This document shows, piece by piece, positions 35,990 through 45,710 of a stretch of 64,000 nucleotides of DNA. A program made the position numbers and the translations under genes. The DNA lies in NCBI GenBank assembly GCA_002898275.1, contig BEIQ01000003.1:248001-312000 (forward strand), in the 5' to 3' direction. The stretch comes from a bacterium HR40. Lineage in GTDB: Bacteria > Pseudomonadota > Alphaproteobacteria > Geminicoccales > Geminicoccaceae. Within the stretch, counting starts at the first letter, position 1, and every line of letters begins with the position of its first letter. The notes beneath the pieces were generated by a model that did not search any database, was not told the origin of the DNA, and saw nothing but the letters and a program-made list of their open reading frames with translations.

Positions 35990-37167
35990 ACCGCGATCGA
36001 GCCCGCGATATCCCGCAGGACATAGGTGCCGAGCCTGTGCAGCCGGGCGGAGCGCGCGTCGCAGCCAGCCGCAAAGGCCTCCGACACCAAAATCTCGTAG
36101 CCGAGGCGCTTGGCCAGCTCTTCCAGCCGATGGGCGACATTGACCGCCGGCCCCACCACCGTGAAGTCGAGCCGGGTGGCGGTGCCGATGTTGCCCCACA
36201 GCACATCGCCCAGATGCAGCGCCGAACCTATGCCGACCGGCGGCTCGCCCGCGGCCTGCCGCTCCTCGTTCCACCGGCGAATGGCGGCGCAAGCTGCCAG
36301 CGCCGCCGCCAGCGCCCGACCGCAGGCATCGCCGGATTCCAACGGAAAGACCGCGAGCACGCCGTCGCCGACGAACTTGAGGATCTCGCCTCCATGGGCG
36401 CGCACCGCCTCGCCGACGATGTCGAAGTAGCGATCGAGGAGGGCCAGCAGTCGGTCCAAGGACATCTTTTGGGCGAGCTGGGTGAACCCGCGAAGGTCGG
36501 TGAAGCAGATGGCGGCATGGACGACCTCGCCACTGCCGCGGGCGATCGCCCCTTCCAGGATCCGCAGGCCGGCCCGCTCGCCGACATAGGTCTCGAGCAG
36601 GATGCGGGCGATCCGCCGGTTGAGCCGGATCTCGACGGCCATGGCCAAGAGCGGCAGCAGTTCTTCGAGCTCCGCCAGTTCCTCGTCGCGGAACCCGCCC
36701 GGCCGGCGGGTCGCCCAACTGGTGGCGTAGCGCTTGCCATCGGAGAACCGCATCGGCAGGGCCACATAGTCCGAGAAACCCTCGGCCCTGAGGTCGGCGA
36801 CGATGCCATAGCGCCCCTCGGCGCCTCCGGACACCTCGAGACGCTCGCGGATCCGCTCCGCTCCCTCGAAAATCTCCCGCACGGGGCTGGCGAGATAGGC
36901 GGGAGTCGCCAGGCTTTCCCGATCGTAGAGACGGATCTCGGCGCGTGCCATCCCGGGACGCCATTCCACGCTGGCGCCGACGAACTGCGGGTGCAAGGTG
37001 TGGAGGGAGAGGACGGCCCGGTCGAGCGGCAGCCCGTCGGCGCACAGCCGTTCGCAGACCCGCGGGAACAGATCGTCCACGAAGCGCAGCTGCACGCTCT
37101 CGTGGACGAGCCAGTCGATGGCGCGGCTCCGCCGCCTCGGCCAACGGCCGCTGTCCGCGATCGGCAT
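35914..37167 (-). CDS. Class III adenylate cyclase, cytoplasmic
   Basis: A 417-residue cyclase. Residues 1-190 form a sensor-like domain with no clear family match, possibly GAF-like. The catalytic domain starts near residue 210: metal aspartates are in FTDLRGFTQ and KFVGDGVLAVF, the adenine-selecting Lys is in EILKFVGDG, the matching Asp in RLDFTVVG, and the transition-state Asn and Arg in VNVAHRLEELA. All residues needed to make cAMP are present. No membrane segment is seen. Its start shares one base with the stop of the cyclic-nucleotide-binding gene (TGATG), so the two are coupled. It converges on and overlaps the DeoR gene. Confidence 0.88.
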   Translation of the reverse strand: MPIADSGRWPRRRSRAIDWLVHESVQLRFVDDLFPRVCERLCADGLPLDRAVLSLHTLHPQFVGASVEWRPGMARAEIRLYDRESLATPAYLASPVREIFEGAERIRERLEVSGGAEGRYGIVADLRAEGFSDYVALPMRFSDGKRYATSWATRRPGGFRDEELAELEELLPLLAMAVEIRLNRRIARILLETYVGERAGLRILEGAIARGSGEVVHAAICFTDLRGFTQLAQKMSLDRLLALLDRYFDIVGEAVRAHGGEILKFVGDGVLAVFPLESGDACGRALAAALAACAAIRRWNEERQAAGEPPVGIGSALHLGDVLWGNIGTATRLDFTVVGPAVNVAHRLEELAKRLGYEILVSEAFAAGCDARSARLHRLGTYVLRDIAGSIAVYTLTDCLAPAAGIATTSSTPAAAS

Positions 37168-37640
37168 CAGTGCCGCGCCTCCTCGAGCTTCTGCAGCCGC
37201 GATGTGACCTCTTTGAGTTGTTGGGTGGTCCGGTGCAGCCGCCGCGCGAGCTCGCTCATCATCTCCACGGCGATCTGGGGAAATTGGCTCACCAGATGCA
37301 GGAAGCCATCCTTCGAGATGCGCAGGACGGTGACCGGGGTTGCCGCCTCCACGGTGGCAGTGCGCGGCACATTGCAGAGGATCGCGATCTCGCCGACGAT
37401 GGCGTGCTCGCCGAGCCGCGCCACCTCGAGTTCCCCCTCGGGGGTACGCACCAGGACCCGAGCCGTCCCTTCGAGGATGATGAAGGCCGCGTCGCCCGGC
37501 TCGCCCTCGCTGCAGAGCCTCTCCCCTGGCTCGAAATGCAGTCGGTCGCTCGTGAAAGCGAGGAGCTTGAGGCGCGCCGGGTCGATCCGGGCGAAGAGGG
37601 GGATACGCCGCAGGGCTTCGACGTCCTTGTGGATGGTCAC
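37167..37640 (-). CDS. Stand-alone cyclic-nucleotide-binding domain protein
   Basis: A 157-residue protein made almost wholly of one CRP-like cyclic-nucleotide-binding domain. The phosphate-binding cassette reads GEIAILCNVPRTATVEA, with the key Glu and Arg. The C-terminal 40 residues (SELARRLHRTTQQLKEVTSR) form a likely coiled coil; there is no DNA-binding domain, so it is not a transcription factor. It is placed between the ABC-like gene (30 bases upstream) and an adenylate cyclase, suggesting that it relays cAMP to the membrane protein. That link is inference from position. Confidence 0.88.
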   Translation of the reverse strand: MTIHKDVEALRRIPLFARIDPARLKLLAFTSDRLHFEPGERLCSEGEPGDAAFIILEGTARVLVRTPEGELEVARLGEHAIVGEIAILCNVPRTATVEAATPVTVLRISKDGFLHLVSQFPQIAVEMMSELARRLHRTTQQLKEVTSRLQKLEEARH

Positions 37641-37670
37641 GGTTCTCTCCCGCTCCGTCTCGCTCTTCCG

Positions 37671-40307
37671 CTAGTCGGCATGCACCACCACCGCCCCGGC
37701 ACCGCCTGGCGGGCCGAGCTGGTCGAAGCGGCCGATGGCGGCGATCCGCCCGTGCTCCATCACGATCACCCGGTCGAAATGAGGCGACCATTCGGGGCTC
37801 GCGAGGATCCACAGCAGGCTTCGGCCGTCGAACTCCGCGAAAAGCGCCTCGCGGATCGCCTCCTGGTCGGCAGGATCGAGCGCCGCGAGCGCGTTGTCGA
37901 GCACGAGCAGCGCTGGCCGTTTCATGACTTCGCGGGCGAGCGCGAGTTTCTGCCGTTGGGCGAGAGCGAGCCGGCTGCCGCCGACCCCGCACTCGAAGCC
38001 GAGCCCCACGCGCAGGACCTGGTCGTGCAGCCCCATTTCCTCGAGCAGCTCGCGCACGAGCGCGGTGACCCGTTCCAGCGCCTGTCCTTGACCCCAGGCG
38101 ACCTTGCCGAAGAGCACGTTCTCCTGCAACGGCAAGGCGTCGTTGTAAGCATGCGGATCGAAGAAGGTGACGGCACCCTGCAAATCGGCAGGCAGATGCT
38201 CGCGCAACCAGCGCCGCGCGGCCACGACGTCGTCCTGGATCGGCCCGTCGATCAGCCCCAGACGATGGCGCGCCGCCACCAGCCGGAGGGCGAGGGCGAG
38301 CAGCCGGTCCTGGTCCGCACGCGGCAGCCGCGGCAGGGCAGCGGGGTCGATGCGCTGCAAGAGGGCGCGGTATTCCGGCAGCCGTTCCGGATCGATGAAA
38401 CTGAACTGGCGGAAATACTCGTGGTCGGGCGGCAGCTCCGAAAACAGCTCGAGCATGGTCTCGGCGAGCCGCCGGCCGACGTCGAGCAAGGGCTTGAGCA
38501 GCCCGGTTCGCTCGAGCACTTCGCGCACATAGGGATGTTCGGCGAGCCGGTCGAGATCGATTCGGCCGTCCGCTGGGGTACCGAAGAGCAAGTTCTCGGC
38601 CACCGTGGCGTTGCTGTTGTAGCGTGCCGGGTCGAAGGGCTCGACGAGGCGCGCGAGCGCCGGATCCCGGGCGAGCCGGCGGAGCATCGACTGGCGCGCC
38701 TCGAGCAAGGCACGGGCGAGCTGCGGTTCAGCTTGCGCGGCGATGCGGCCGCGCAGACCGAAGCCGTAGACATCCTCCTCGAGCCGGACGAGCGCCAGGA
38801 CCCGTCTGACGCGAGCGAAGCGCGCCTGCGGGTCGGGGATACCCGCCTGGGCATCGTCGACCCAGTCGGCCGCCGGATCGAGGGGAAGATTGCCCGAACG
38901 CCGCGCCTCCCGGAGATAGCGCTCGAGTTCGGGATCGGGCGGACGGGAGCGCACCGGCCGATGCAGCAGCCCGTAGAGCAGATTGGCCTCGATCGTGCCG
39001 CGGAAGATGTGGCTGGGATTGCCGACATAGCCGATGCGGCGACCGAGAACGGATTCCGGCAGTTCGTGCAGGTTGCGGCCGTCCATCAACAGCCGCCCCG
39101 AGGTCGGCGGCAGCAGTCCGGCGGCCACGAGGCCGAGAGCGTGCCGGCCGCTTCCGGCCCCGCCGAGCACGGCGACGCGAAGGGGAAGGTCGAGGGCGAA
39201 TTCCACTCCGTCCAGCAGCATCGTCCCCTCGTCCTCGAGGACGAGCTGGATGGCGCGCAGCTCGCGCGAGAATTCGGGCGCGTCCTCCGGCGGGTCGGCG
39301 TCGAGGAGCCGCAGGTCCTTGAGACCGGGAGGGACGAACTGCGCCACCACTTGTTCGTATTTGATCTTGACATCGTACATCGTTTGGTACCAGGTCAGCA
39401 ATTCCTTCCACGGCGCTGACAGGTCCTTGTGAGCGTTGAGTACCGCCACCAAGGCACCGAGAGTGAGTTCGCCCTGTATGACGAAATACCCACCGATCGT
39501 GAAGAAGAAAAAAGGCCCGAGTTGAGCCATGAAGTTGTTGATAAACTTGATGAGAAATTTCTTTTTGTAGATTTGGAATCGGATAGAGAAAACCGCAGCG
39601 AGCTGGTCGCTGAAACGCGCCCGTTCGAACAGGGAAGTATCGTTGGCGTGGACGTCGACGATACCGCTCGCGGTCTCGCCGATCTTCTCGGCGTTGCGAC
39701 GGACCTGCTGCACTCGCTGCTTGCCGAGCTCGTTCACCTGACGCTGCAGCTTCGGGATGATATAGGCTTGCAGCGGATAGAGGGCGATCGCCGCCAGTCC
39801 CAGCAGCCAATCCTGCACGAATACGAAGGCCAGGATGGTGAGCAGCGTCCCTCCCTGAAAAGCAGGCGTCGCAAAGGCTTCGCCGACGAAGCCACCCAGT
39901 GGCTCGACCTCGGCATTGATCATCTGGACGAGCTCGCCCTGACTGAGCTTGCGGAAATACGGCAGGGGAAAGCGCAGGATCTGGCTGTAGAGCTGGTAGC
40001 GCAGCCGCCGCAGCATGCGCTCGGCGACGATGCCGGCATAGACGTTGAGCAGGTATTTGAGGGCGCCGGCGACCGACACGAGCAGCAAGAAGGCGCCGCA
40101 AAGCACGAAGAGATAGCCCGTTTGGTCGAGCGCCACGCCATAGAGCTCGTACACGTCGACTCCGCCAGCGAGCGCCCGGTTGACGATGAGCTTGGGCAGC
40201 TCGAGCGTGGCGTAGAGGACGGGAAAGGTGCCGACGGTGAGCCCCAGGATGACCAGTTGCTGGCGCCAGCTGTACTTCCAGACGAAACGGAAGATCGTGG
40301 GTTCCAC
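37671..40307 (-). CDS. ABC-exporter-like membrane protein with degenerate, expanded ATPase domain
   Basis: An 878-residue protein with an exporter-type transmembrane domain (about 1-320) and an NBD-like half (350-878) in which every catalytic motif departs from consensus. Walker A is GGAGSGRH (382-389), lacking the Lys. The Q-loop Gln is Asn430. The signature is RLALAQ (779-784) instead of LSGGQ. Walker B ends LLVLDN (Asn805 for Glu). The H-loop His is Ser837. About 280 extra residues separate Q-loop and signature and hold two further copies of a (T/P)(I/V/L)xxN(L/V)L(Y/F)G motif (437-446, 567-576, 724-734). The GTG start has GGGAG six bases upstream. It leads a three-gene unit with the cyclic-nucleotide-binding and cyclase genes. 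ATP-driven transport is doubtful. Confidence 0.85.
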   Translation of the reverse strand: MEPTIFRFVWKYSWRQQLVILGLTVGTFPVLYATLELPKLIVNRALAGGVDVYELYGVALDQTGYLFVLCGAFLLLVSVAGALKYLLNVYAGIVAERMLRRLRYQLYSQILRFPLPYFRKLSQGELVQMINAEVEPLGGFVGEAFATPAFQGGTLLTILAFVFVQDWLLGLAAIALYPLQAYIIPKLQRQVNELGKQRVQQVRRNAEKIGETASGIVDVHANDTSLFERARFSDQLAAVFSIRFQIYKKKFLIKFINNFMAQLGPFFFFTIGGYFVIQGELTLGALVAVLNAHKDLSAPWKELLTWYQTMYDVKIKYEQVVAQFVPPGLKDLRLLDADPPEDAPEFSRELRAIQLVLEDEGTMLLDGVEFALDLPLRVAVLGGAGSGRHALGLVAAGLLPPTSGRLLMDGRNLHELPESVLGRRIGYVGNPSHIFRGTIEANLLYGLLHRPVRSRPPDPELERYLREARRSGNLPLDPAADWVDDAQAGIPDPQARFARVRRVLALVRLEEDVYGFGLRGRIAAQAEPQLARALLEARQSMLRRLARDPALARLVEPFDPARYNSNATVAENLLFGTPADGRIDLDRLAEHPYVREVLERTGLLKPLLDVGRRLAETMLELFSELPPDHEYFRQFSFIDPERLPEYRALLQRIDPAALPRLPRADQDRLLALALRLVAARHRLGLIDGPIQDDVVAARRWLREHLPADLQGAVTFFDPHAYNDALPLQENVLFGKVAWGQGQALERVTALVRELLEEMGLHDQVLRVGLGFECGVGGSRLALAQRQKLALAREVMKRPALLVLDNALAALDPADQEAIREALFAEFDGRSLLWILASPEWSPHFDRVIVMEHGRIAAIGRFDQLGPPGGAGAVVVHAD

Positions 40308-40472
40308 GCCCGCTCCCAGGGCCAGTCCGCGCCGGAGAGCTATCCTACCGTCGCTGTCACCCTTTGGCAAAGCCGCGATGTTGAACGCTCGCAGGCTCGG
40401 CAGCAGGCTTGCCGGCGAGATCTTTCATGTGTAAAGTTTTGCCGCGGCTGGGGCTTCGAGAGGAGGCGGTCG

Positions 40473-42797
40473 ATGCGCATCGCGGTGGTCGGCGGCGGAC
40501 CTGGCGGGCTCTATTTCGCGCTGCTCGCGGCCCGCGACATCCCCGGGGCCGAGATCGACGTCTTCGAGCGCAACGCGCCCGACGACACCTTCGGGTTCGG
40601 CGTGGTGTTCTCCGATAGCACCCTCGACAGCTTCGAGGCCACCGACCGCCCCAGCTACGAGGCGATCCGCGACAATTTCGCCTATTGGGACGACATCGAG
40701 GTGCACTTCAAGGGTACGGTGCACCGGATCGGCGGCAATGGCTTTTGCGGTTGCTCGCGCGTCAGCCTGCTCGCCATCCTCCACGAACGCTGTCGGCAGC
40801 TGGGCGTGCGGCTGCATTTCCGGCGGGAGATCGAAAGCCTCGACGCGCTTTCCGACTATCACCTCGTGGTCGCAGCGGATGGCGTGAACAGCCGCTTTCG
40901 CGAGACTTTCCGCGACCACTTCCGCCCGGAGGTCGACCTCCGGCCCAACCGCTTCGCTTGGATGGGCTCGACCCGCCCGCTCGATGCTTTCACCTTCTTC
41001 TTCCGCGAGACCCCTTGGGGCCTCTTCATCGCCCATTGCTACCAGTACGAGAAGGGCCGCAGCACCTGGGTACTCGAGACCGATCCCGAGACCTTTGCCC
41101 GCGCCGGCCTCGAGGGGAAGAGCGAAGAGGAGAGCGCGCGCTTTCTCGAGGGCGTGTTCGCCGACGAGCTCGGCGGCCATCGCCTGCTCACCAACCGGTC
41201 GCATTGGCGACGCTTTCCCATGATCCGTTGCCGCACCTGGGTCAGGGATCGGCTGGTGCTCATCGGCGACGCCAAAGGGACCGCGCATTTCTCGATCGGC
41301 TCGGGCACCAAGCTGGCGATGGAGGATGCGATCGCGCTCCACGACGCGCTGCTGCGCCATCCCGACATTCCAGCCGCGCTCGCCGCCTTCGACCAGGAGC
41401 GTCGCGAGGAGGTCGAGAAGACCCAGCATGCCGCCGACGTGTCGCTCGTCTGGTTCGAGCACGTGCGCCGCTATTGGCACATGACGCCGGTGCAGTTCTG
41501 TTTCGGTCTCATGAGTCGCGCCAAGGCGGTCACCTACGACAATCTCAGGCTGCGGGATGCCTCCTTCGTCGATCTCGTCGACCGCGACGCGGCGGAAAAG
41601 GCGCGCGCCCTCGGCTTCGACGTGCCCGATCCGCCACCGCCTCCCATGTTCCTGCCGTTTCGGCTGCGGGAGATGGTGCTGGACAATCGCGTCGTGGTCT
41701 CGCCGATGTGCATGTATTCGGCCGAGGACGGGGTGCCCAACGACTGGCACCTCGTGCATCTCGGCTCGCGGGCGATCGGCGGGGCGGGCCTGGTCTACAC
41801 CGAGATGACGGATGTGGCGCCCGAGGCCCGCATTTCCCCGGGCTGCACCGGTCTCTGGAACGACGCCCAGGAACGAGCCTGGAAGCGCATCGTCGATTTC
41901 TGTCATGCCCACAGCCGCGCCAGGATCTGCCTGCAGCTCGGCCACGCCGGCCGCAAGGGCGCGACCCGGCGGATGTGGGAGGGCATCGACGAGCCGCTGG
42001 CGGAGGGAGCCTGGCCCATCCTCTCGGCCTCGCCCCTCCCCTATTACCCCCACAGTCAGGTGCCGCGCGAGATGACTCGCGAGGACATGGACCGAGTCAT
42101 CGCCCAGTTCGTCGAGGCGACCCAACGGGCGGCGCGTGCCGGCTTCGATATGGTGGAATTGCACTGCGCCCACGGTTATTTGCTCGCCTCCTTCATCTCG
42201 CCCCTCACCAACCGCCGCACCGATGGCTATGGCGGTAGCCTCAACAACCGTCTGCGGTTCCCCCTCGAGGTGTTCGAGGCGATGCGCGCCGTATGGCCCG
42301 AGGAACGGCCGATGTCGGTGCGGATTTCGGCCACCGACTGGGCACCGGGCGGGCTCGAGGAGGACGAGGCGGTGGAAGTGGCGCGCGCCTTCGTCGCCGC
42401 CGGTTGCGATCTGATCGATGTGTCGACGGGTCAGACGGTGCCCTGGCAAAAGCCGAAGTACGGCCGCATGTTCCAGGTGCCCTTCGCCGATCGCATCCGC
42501 AACGAGATCGGGTGCGCCACCATGGCGGTGGGCAACATCACCACGGCCGATCAAGTCAACACCATCGTCGCCGCCGGCCGGGCCGACCTCGTGGCCCTCG
42601 CCCGCCCGCATCTCTCGGATCCCTATTTCACGCTGCGGGCGGCCGCCTTCTATGGTTGGCAGGGGGTCCAGTGGCCAGTGCAGTATGCGCCCGGAGCCGA
42701 TCAGCTCTACCGCACCCTGGCGCGGGAACGGGAGGAGCTGACCCAGCTCCGCCTCGCAGCCAGACCGAAAAGCCACCGTCCGGTCGAGCGGCGCTAG
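40473..42797 (+). CDS. Fused FAD monooxygenase / Old Yellow Enzyme (anthraniloyl-CoA or salicylyl-CoA hydroxylase type)
   Basis: A 774-residue bifunctional flavoenzyme. Residues 1-385 are a group A FAD monooxygenase ([13 protein letters not shown] motif [26 protein letters not shown]). Residues 390-774 are an Old Yellow Enzyme domain ([43 protein letters not shown]). Length and order match salicylyl-CoA 5-hydroxylase and 2-aminobenzoyl-CoA monooxygenase/reductase, which hydroxylate and then reduce an aromatic CoA thioester. The ATG follows AGAGGAGG. No aryl-CoA ligase or ring-cleavage gene is nearby, so the exact substrate stays open. Confidence 0.88.
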   Translation: MRIAVVGGGPGGLYFALLAARDIPGAEIDVFERNAPDDTFGFGVVFSDSTLDSFEATDRPSYEAIRDNFAYWDDIEVHFKGTVHRIGGNGFCGCSRVSLLAILHERCRQLGVRLHFRREIESLDALSDYHLVVAADGVNSRFRETFRDHFRPEVDLRPNRFAWMGSTRPLDAFTFFFRETPWGLFIAHCYQYEKGRSTWVLETDPETFARAGLEGKSEEESARFLEGVFADELGGHRLLTNRSHWRRFPMIRCRTWVRDRLVLIGDAKGTAHFSIGSGTKLAMEDAIALHDALLRHPDIPAALAAFDQERREEVEKTQHAADVSLVWFEHVRRYWHMTPVQFCFGLMSRAKAVTYDNLRLRDASFVDLVDRDAAEKARALGFDVPDPPPPPMFLPFRLREMVLDNRVVVSPMCMYSAEDGVPNDWHLVHLGSRAIGGAGLVYTEMTDVAPEARISPGCTGLWNDAQERAWKRIVDFCHAHSRARICLQLGHAGRKGATRRMWEGIDEPLAEGAWPILSASPLPYYPHSQVPREMTREDMDRVIAQFVEATQRAARAGFDMVELHCAHGYLLASFISPLTNRRTDGYGGSLNNRLRFPLEVFEAMRAVWPEERPMSVRISATDWAPGGLEEDEAVEVARAFVAAGCDLIDVSTGQTVPWQKPKYGRMFQVPFADRIRNEIGCATMAVGNITTADQVNTIVAAGRADLVALARPHLSDPYFTLRAAAFYGWQGVQWPVQYAPGADQLYRTLAREREELTQLRLAARPKSHRPVERR

Positions 42798-42810
42798 CGT
42801 CGCCCGACGC

Positions 42811-43383
42811 TCAGAGGAGCTCCGCCCTTTTGGCGAGCTTCCTCACCTCCTGCTCGACGATCCGCTCGACGATCTGCGGCAGATGGGCGTCGAGCCACTC
42901 CTTGAGCATGGGGCGCAGGAGTTCCGCTACGAACTGTTCCACCGAGCGACCACTGTCGGGGATGGATGCCGCGCTCTCCTTCTGGCCGACGGAACGGGCG
43001 AGCCGGGCAAAGGCAGTGGTTGCCGCCTGCGCCGTGGCCTCCGAGACGAGCCCTGCAGGCTCGGGGACGGCAGCGCGCGGTGCGGCTGCCGCCTCGACCA
43101 CCTCGATCCGCCGCTCGGTCTCCGCGAGTTGCGCCTTCGCTTCGGCTTCGAGCATCTCCACCGGTTTCCCCTTCTCCGGCTGACGCCCGGCCTCCTCGGC
43201 CACGACTTCGGTGAGCTCCAGCACGTCCTCCCCCTCCTCGGACTGCGCCACCGCCGGTTTCGCGGCGGTCCGGCTGCCAGCCTCTTCCTCGTCGGAGGCG
43301 ATGATCCTGCGGATCGAACTCAGGATTTCTTCCATCGAGGGCTCGCGTTCTTCGGCCCTGGCTCCCGGCTTGCCTTCGCTCAT
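42811..43383 (-). CDS. popZ: PopZ-family pole-organising protein (DUF2497)
   Basis: A 190-residue DUF2497 protein. It starts with the hallmark N-terminal helix EPSMEEILSSIRRIIASDE, followed by a long acidic, Ala-, Glu- and Pro-rich disordered middle, and ends with the oligomerisation helices VEQFVAELLRPMLKEWLDAH and LPQIVERIVEQEVRKLAKR. PopZ forms a polar mesh that anchors ParB and signalling proteins in Caulobacter. It lies downstream of tolC on the same strand. Usually valS follows in alphaproteobacteria; here it does not. Confidence 0.9.
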   Translation of the reverse strand: MSEGKPGARAEEREPSMEEILSSIRRIIASDEEEAGSRTAAKPAVAQSEEGEDVLELTEVVAEEAGRQPEKGKPVEMLEAEAKAQLAETERRIEVVEAAAAPRAAVPEPAGLVSEATAQAATTAFARLARSVGQKESAASIPDSGRSVEQFVAELLRPMLKEWLDAHLPQIVERIVEQEVRKLAKRAELL

Positions 43384-43455
43384 GGTGCAGGCTCTCCACG
43401 TTTCGCGCCCGGCGTGTGCGGGCAGGAGGATCGCGAACGAATGGTTGAAACCTTC

Positions 43456-44838
43456 TTATCCCTTCTGTTCCGGTCCGTCGAGCGGCGGTTCGTCCGCTCC
43501 GCTCCGCGGGGGTTCGCTGCCGTACCAGGCGTCCCGCACGGCGCGGGTGTAGGCCGCGGGATCGTAGGTCGCGACCGACAAGCCGAGCCGCTCGGGCAGC
43601 AAGCCCCCGATGGCGGCGAGTAGCCGCCAACCGGCGACCACCTCGGCATGGCGCGCCTCGATCATTGCCCGCTGGGCAGCGAACAAATCGCGTTCGGCGT
43701 CCAGCAGATCCATGACGGTGCGGGTACCGGCGCGGAGCTCTTCGCGCACACCCTCGACCGCCAGTTCTGCCGCCCGAAGCTGCACGTGGACAGCTGCCGA
43801 GGCGTCGCGCGCCGCGCTCAGGGCCTCGAACGCGGCGGTGATCTCCTCGCGCAGCTGCCGCTCCACTTCGGCCAGCCGCAACCGCGCCGCGCTCTCGAGC
43901 TGGTGGCTGCGGCGAATACGTGCATATTCGCCTCCGCCTTGATAGAGCGGCCAGGTCAGGACCGCGCCCACCGCGGCCTCGCCGCGGAAGCCTTCCCCGG
44001 CCTCGGCCTCGCGGGCGAGGCCGTAGCTACCGGAGAACTCCACCCGCGGCCGCAGGCCCGCGCGAGTCGCGCGCACTTCCTGGCGCGCCGCTTCGACCGC
44101 CTCGCTGGCGGCGAGATAGGCCGGATGCTCGGGCACGGCAGCCAGGGCGGCAGCGAGATCCGAGGGGAGGCCGGGCGGCAGCTCGGGAGGGGCGAGGGCA
44201 CCCGGCGGATCGCCGATCACCCGCCGGAAGGCGGCACCCGAGATCTCGAGCTGGCCCTCGGCCTGGCGGCGCAGGGCACGCGCTTCCGCCCAGCGCGTCT
44301 CCGCCTGCGCCACATCGGTGCGCGAGGCGGCGCCGAGACGGTAGCGCTGCTTCGCCCCGGTCAACACCTCCTGCAACCGCTGTTCGTTGGCGAGCGCCCG
44401 CTCGAGCAGCTGCTGATCGCGCACCACCGCCGCATAGGCGGCGACGGCCTCGAGCAGCACCTCTTGGGTCAGTCGCACGAGCTCCGCCCGCCCGCTGCGC
44501 ACCTCCGCCTCGGCCCCGGCCACGCGCGCAGCGGTGAGGCCTCCGTCGAACACCGTCTGGGAGAGGCTCAGGCGGTCGTCGAGAGTGACGAGGGACCGGC
44601 TCCCCGAGCCGGTATCCACCTCGCGCAGGAACATGCCGGAGCGGGCCACGACATGGGGTCGCATGCCAGCGCGCGCCTCGGGGATCCGCTCGTCGGTGGC
44701 CCGGAGTTCGGCCCGTGCCGCTAAGAGGCGCGGGTTCTCGGCATAGGTCTTGGCGAGCACCAGCGCGAGATCGACCTCCGCCAAGGCCACGCGGGCGACG
44801 ACGAGAAGGGCGCTGGCGAGAATGGCAGCCGCACGCAT
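43456..44838 (-). CDS. tolC: TolC-family outer membrane efflux/secretion protein
   Basis: A 460-residue outer-membrane channel precursor. The signal peptide is residues 1-20 (cleavage after VALA). Two repeated helical-barrel halves carry typical segments such as LSQTVFDGGLTAARV, LTWPLYQGGGEYARIR and LRAGTRTVMDLLDAERDLF. TolC joins inner-membrane exporters to the outside in multidrug efflux or type I secretion. The ABC-like protein upstream of 40.3 kb is a different type and is not evidently its partner. It lies between the PCMT-like gene and popZ, a conserved alphaproteobacterial neighbourhood. Confidence 0.92.
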   Translation of the reverse strand: MRAAAILASALLVVARVALAEVDLALVLAKTYAENPRLLAARAELRATDERIPEARAGMRPHVVARSGMFLREVDTGSGSRSLVTLDDRLSLSQTVFDGGLTAARVAGAEAEVRSGRAELVRLTQEVLLEAVAAYAAVVRDQQLLERALANEQRLQEVLTGAKQRYRLGAASRTDVAQAETRWAEARALRRQAEGQLEISGAAFRRVIGDPPGALAPPELPPGLPSDLAAALAAVPEHPAYLAASEAVEAARQEVRATRAGLRPRVEFSGSYGLAREAEAGEGFRGEAAVGAVLTWPLYQGGGEYARIRRSHQLESAARLRLAEVERQLREEITAAFEALSAARDASAAVHVQLRAAELAVEGVREELRAGTRTVMDLLDAERDLFAAQRAMIEARHAEVVAGWRLLAAIGGLLPERLGLSVATYDPAAYTRAVRDAWYGSEPPRSGADEPPLDGPEQKG

Positions 44839-44913
44839 GCCCCCGATCCTAACAGCCTGTCGCGCATATGGCGAGAGCTTTCGGAATATGCAATTGCGAG
44901 TTGAAACGGGCGC

Positions 44914-45564
44914 CTAGAAGACGAAGCTCGGCTCGGGGAGCAGGGCCGAAAGCGGCGGGATCGCGGCATCGAAGGGGGAAGTGGCGCCGATCGCCTCGCC
45001 GACCCGCTTCCACACCGTGATCCGGCCGGCGAGTCCGCGCATCATCACCGCCACCAGTCGGCCGCCGTCGGCGAGCTGCTCGAGCAAATGGCGGGGCTCG
45101 ACGACGATCGAGCCGGCAAGCAGGATCACGTCGAAGGGTGCGAGCTGCGGCAGACCGACGCGCGGTTCGCCGATGTGCACCACGACATTGTCGTAGCCCG
45201 CCTCGGTCAGCAGGCGGTCGATGGCTTCGGTCCGGGCGGCGTCGGGAGCGAGCAGGAACACGGTGCTCGCGAGCCGTGACAGCACGGCCGCGCAATAGCC
45301 GGTGTCGTCACCCACCACCAGCGCACTGTCCTGAGGCCGCACCTCCGCCGCCTGCACCATGCGGGCCAACACGAGCGGCTCGATCAACCGGCGGCCATCG
45401 CCGAGATCGAGGTCCTCGTCGCTATAGGCGACGCCGCGCAGATGGCGGGGCACGAACAGCTCCCGCGGCACCTCCCCCATGGCGGCGAGCACGCGTGGAT
45501 CGTCGACGCGGTTAGGGCGCAGCTGGCGATCGACCATGTTGGCGCGCGCCCGGGCGTAGGTCAT
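44914..45564 (-). CDS. Protein-L-isoaspartate O-methyltransferase-like protein, degenerate SAM motif
   Basis: A 216-residue PCMT-family protein. The N-terminal RANMVDRQLRPNRVDDPRVL and PRELFVPRHLRGVAYSDEDL segments match the family. SAM motif I reads LVVGDDTGYCAAVLS, where true repair enzymes have a GxGxGY pattern, so methyltransferase activity is uncertain. The ATG at 45564 has GGAGAG upstream. Homologues of this divergent type commonly precede tolC in alphaproteobacteria, suggesting a role in envelope function rather than isoaspartate repair (inference). Confidence 0.82.
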   Translation of the reverse strand: MTYARARANMVDRQLRPNRVDDPRVLAAMGEVPRELFVPRHLRGVAYSDEDLDLGDGRRLIEPLVLARMVQAAEVRPQDSALVVGDDTGYCAAVLSRLASTVFLLAPDAARTEAIDRLLTEAGYDNVVVHIGEPRVGLPQLAPFDVILLAGSIVVEPRHLLEQLADGGRLVAVMMRGLAGRITVWKRVGEAIGATSPFDAAIPPLSALLPEPSFVF

Positions 45565-45710
45565 GCGGCTCTCCGTGCTACCATCCGCGTCGCCCGCGGT
45601 TTTAGAGAGCGCCATGCCCAGCGACAAGCCGGCCGCCGGTCGCAGCCAGCGCCCCGCTTGCGTGCAACGCCTCGTTCTCTAGACTGGCCGCACCCCTCGA
45701 AGGCTCGCCG

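Noticed and set aside
37167-37640. The cyclic-nucleotide-binding protein as a CRP/FNR transcription factor
   Set aside because: The protein ends soon after the binding domain and lacks a helix-turn-helix region.
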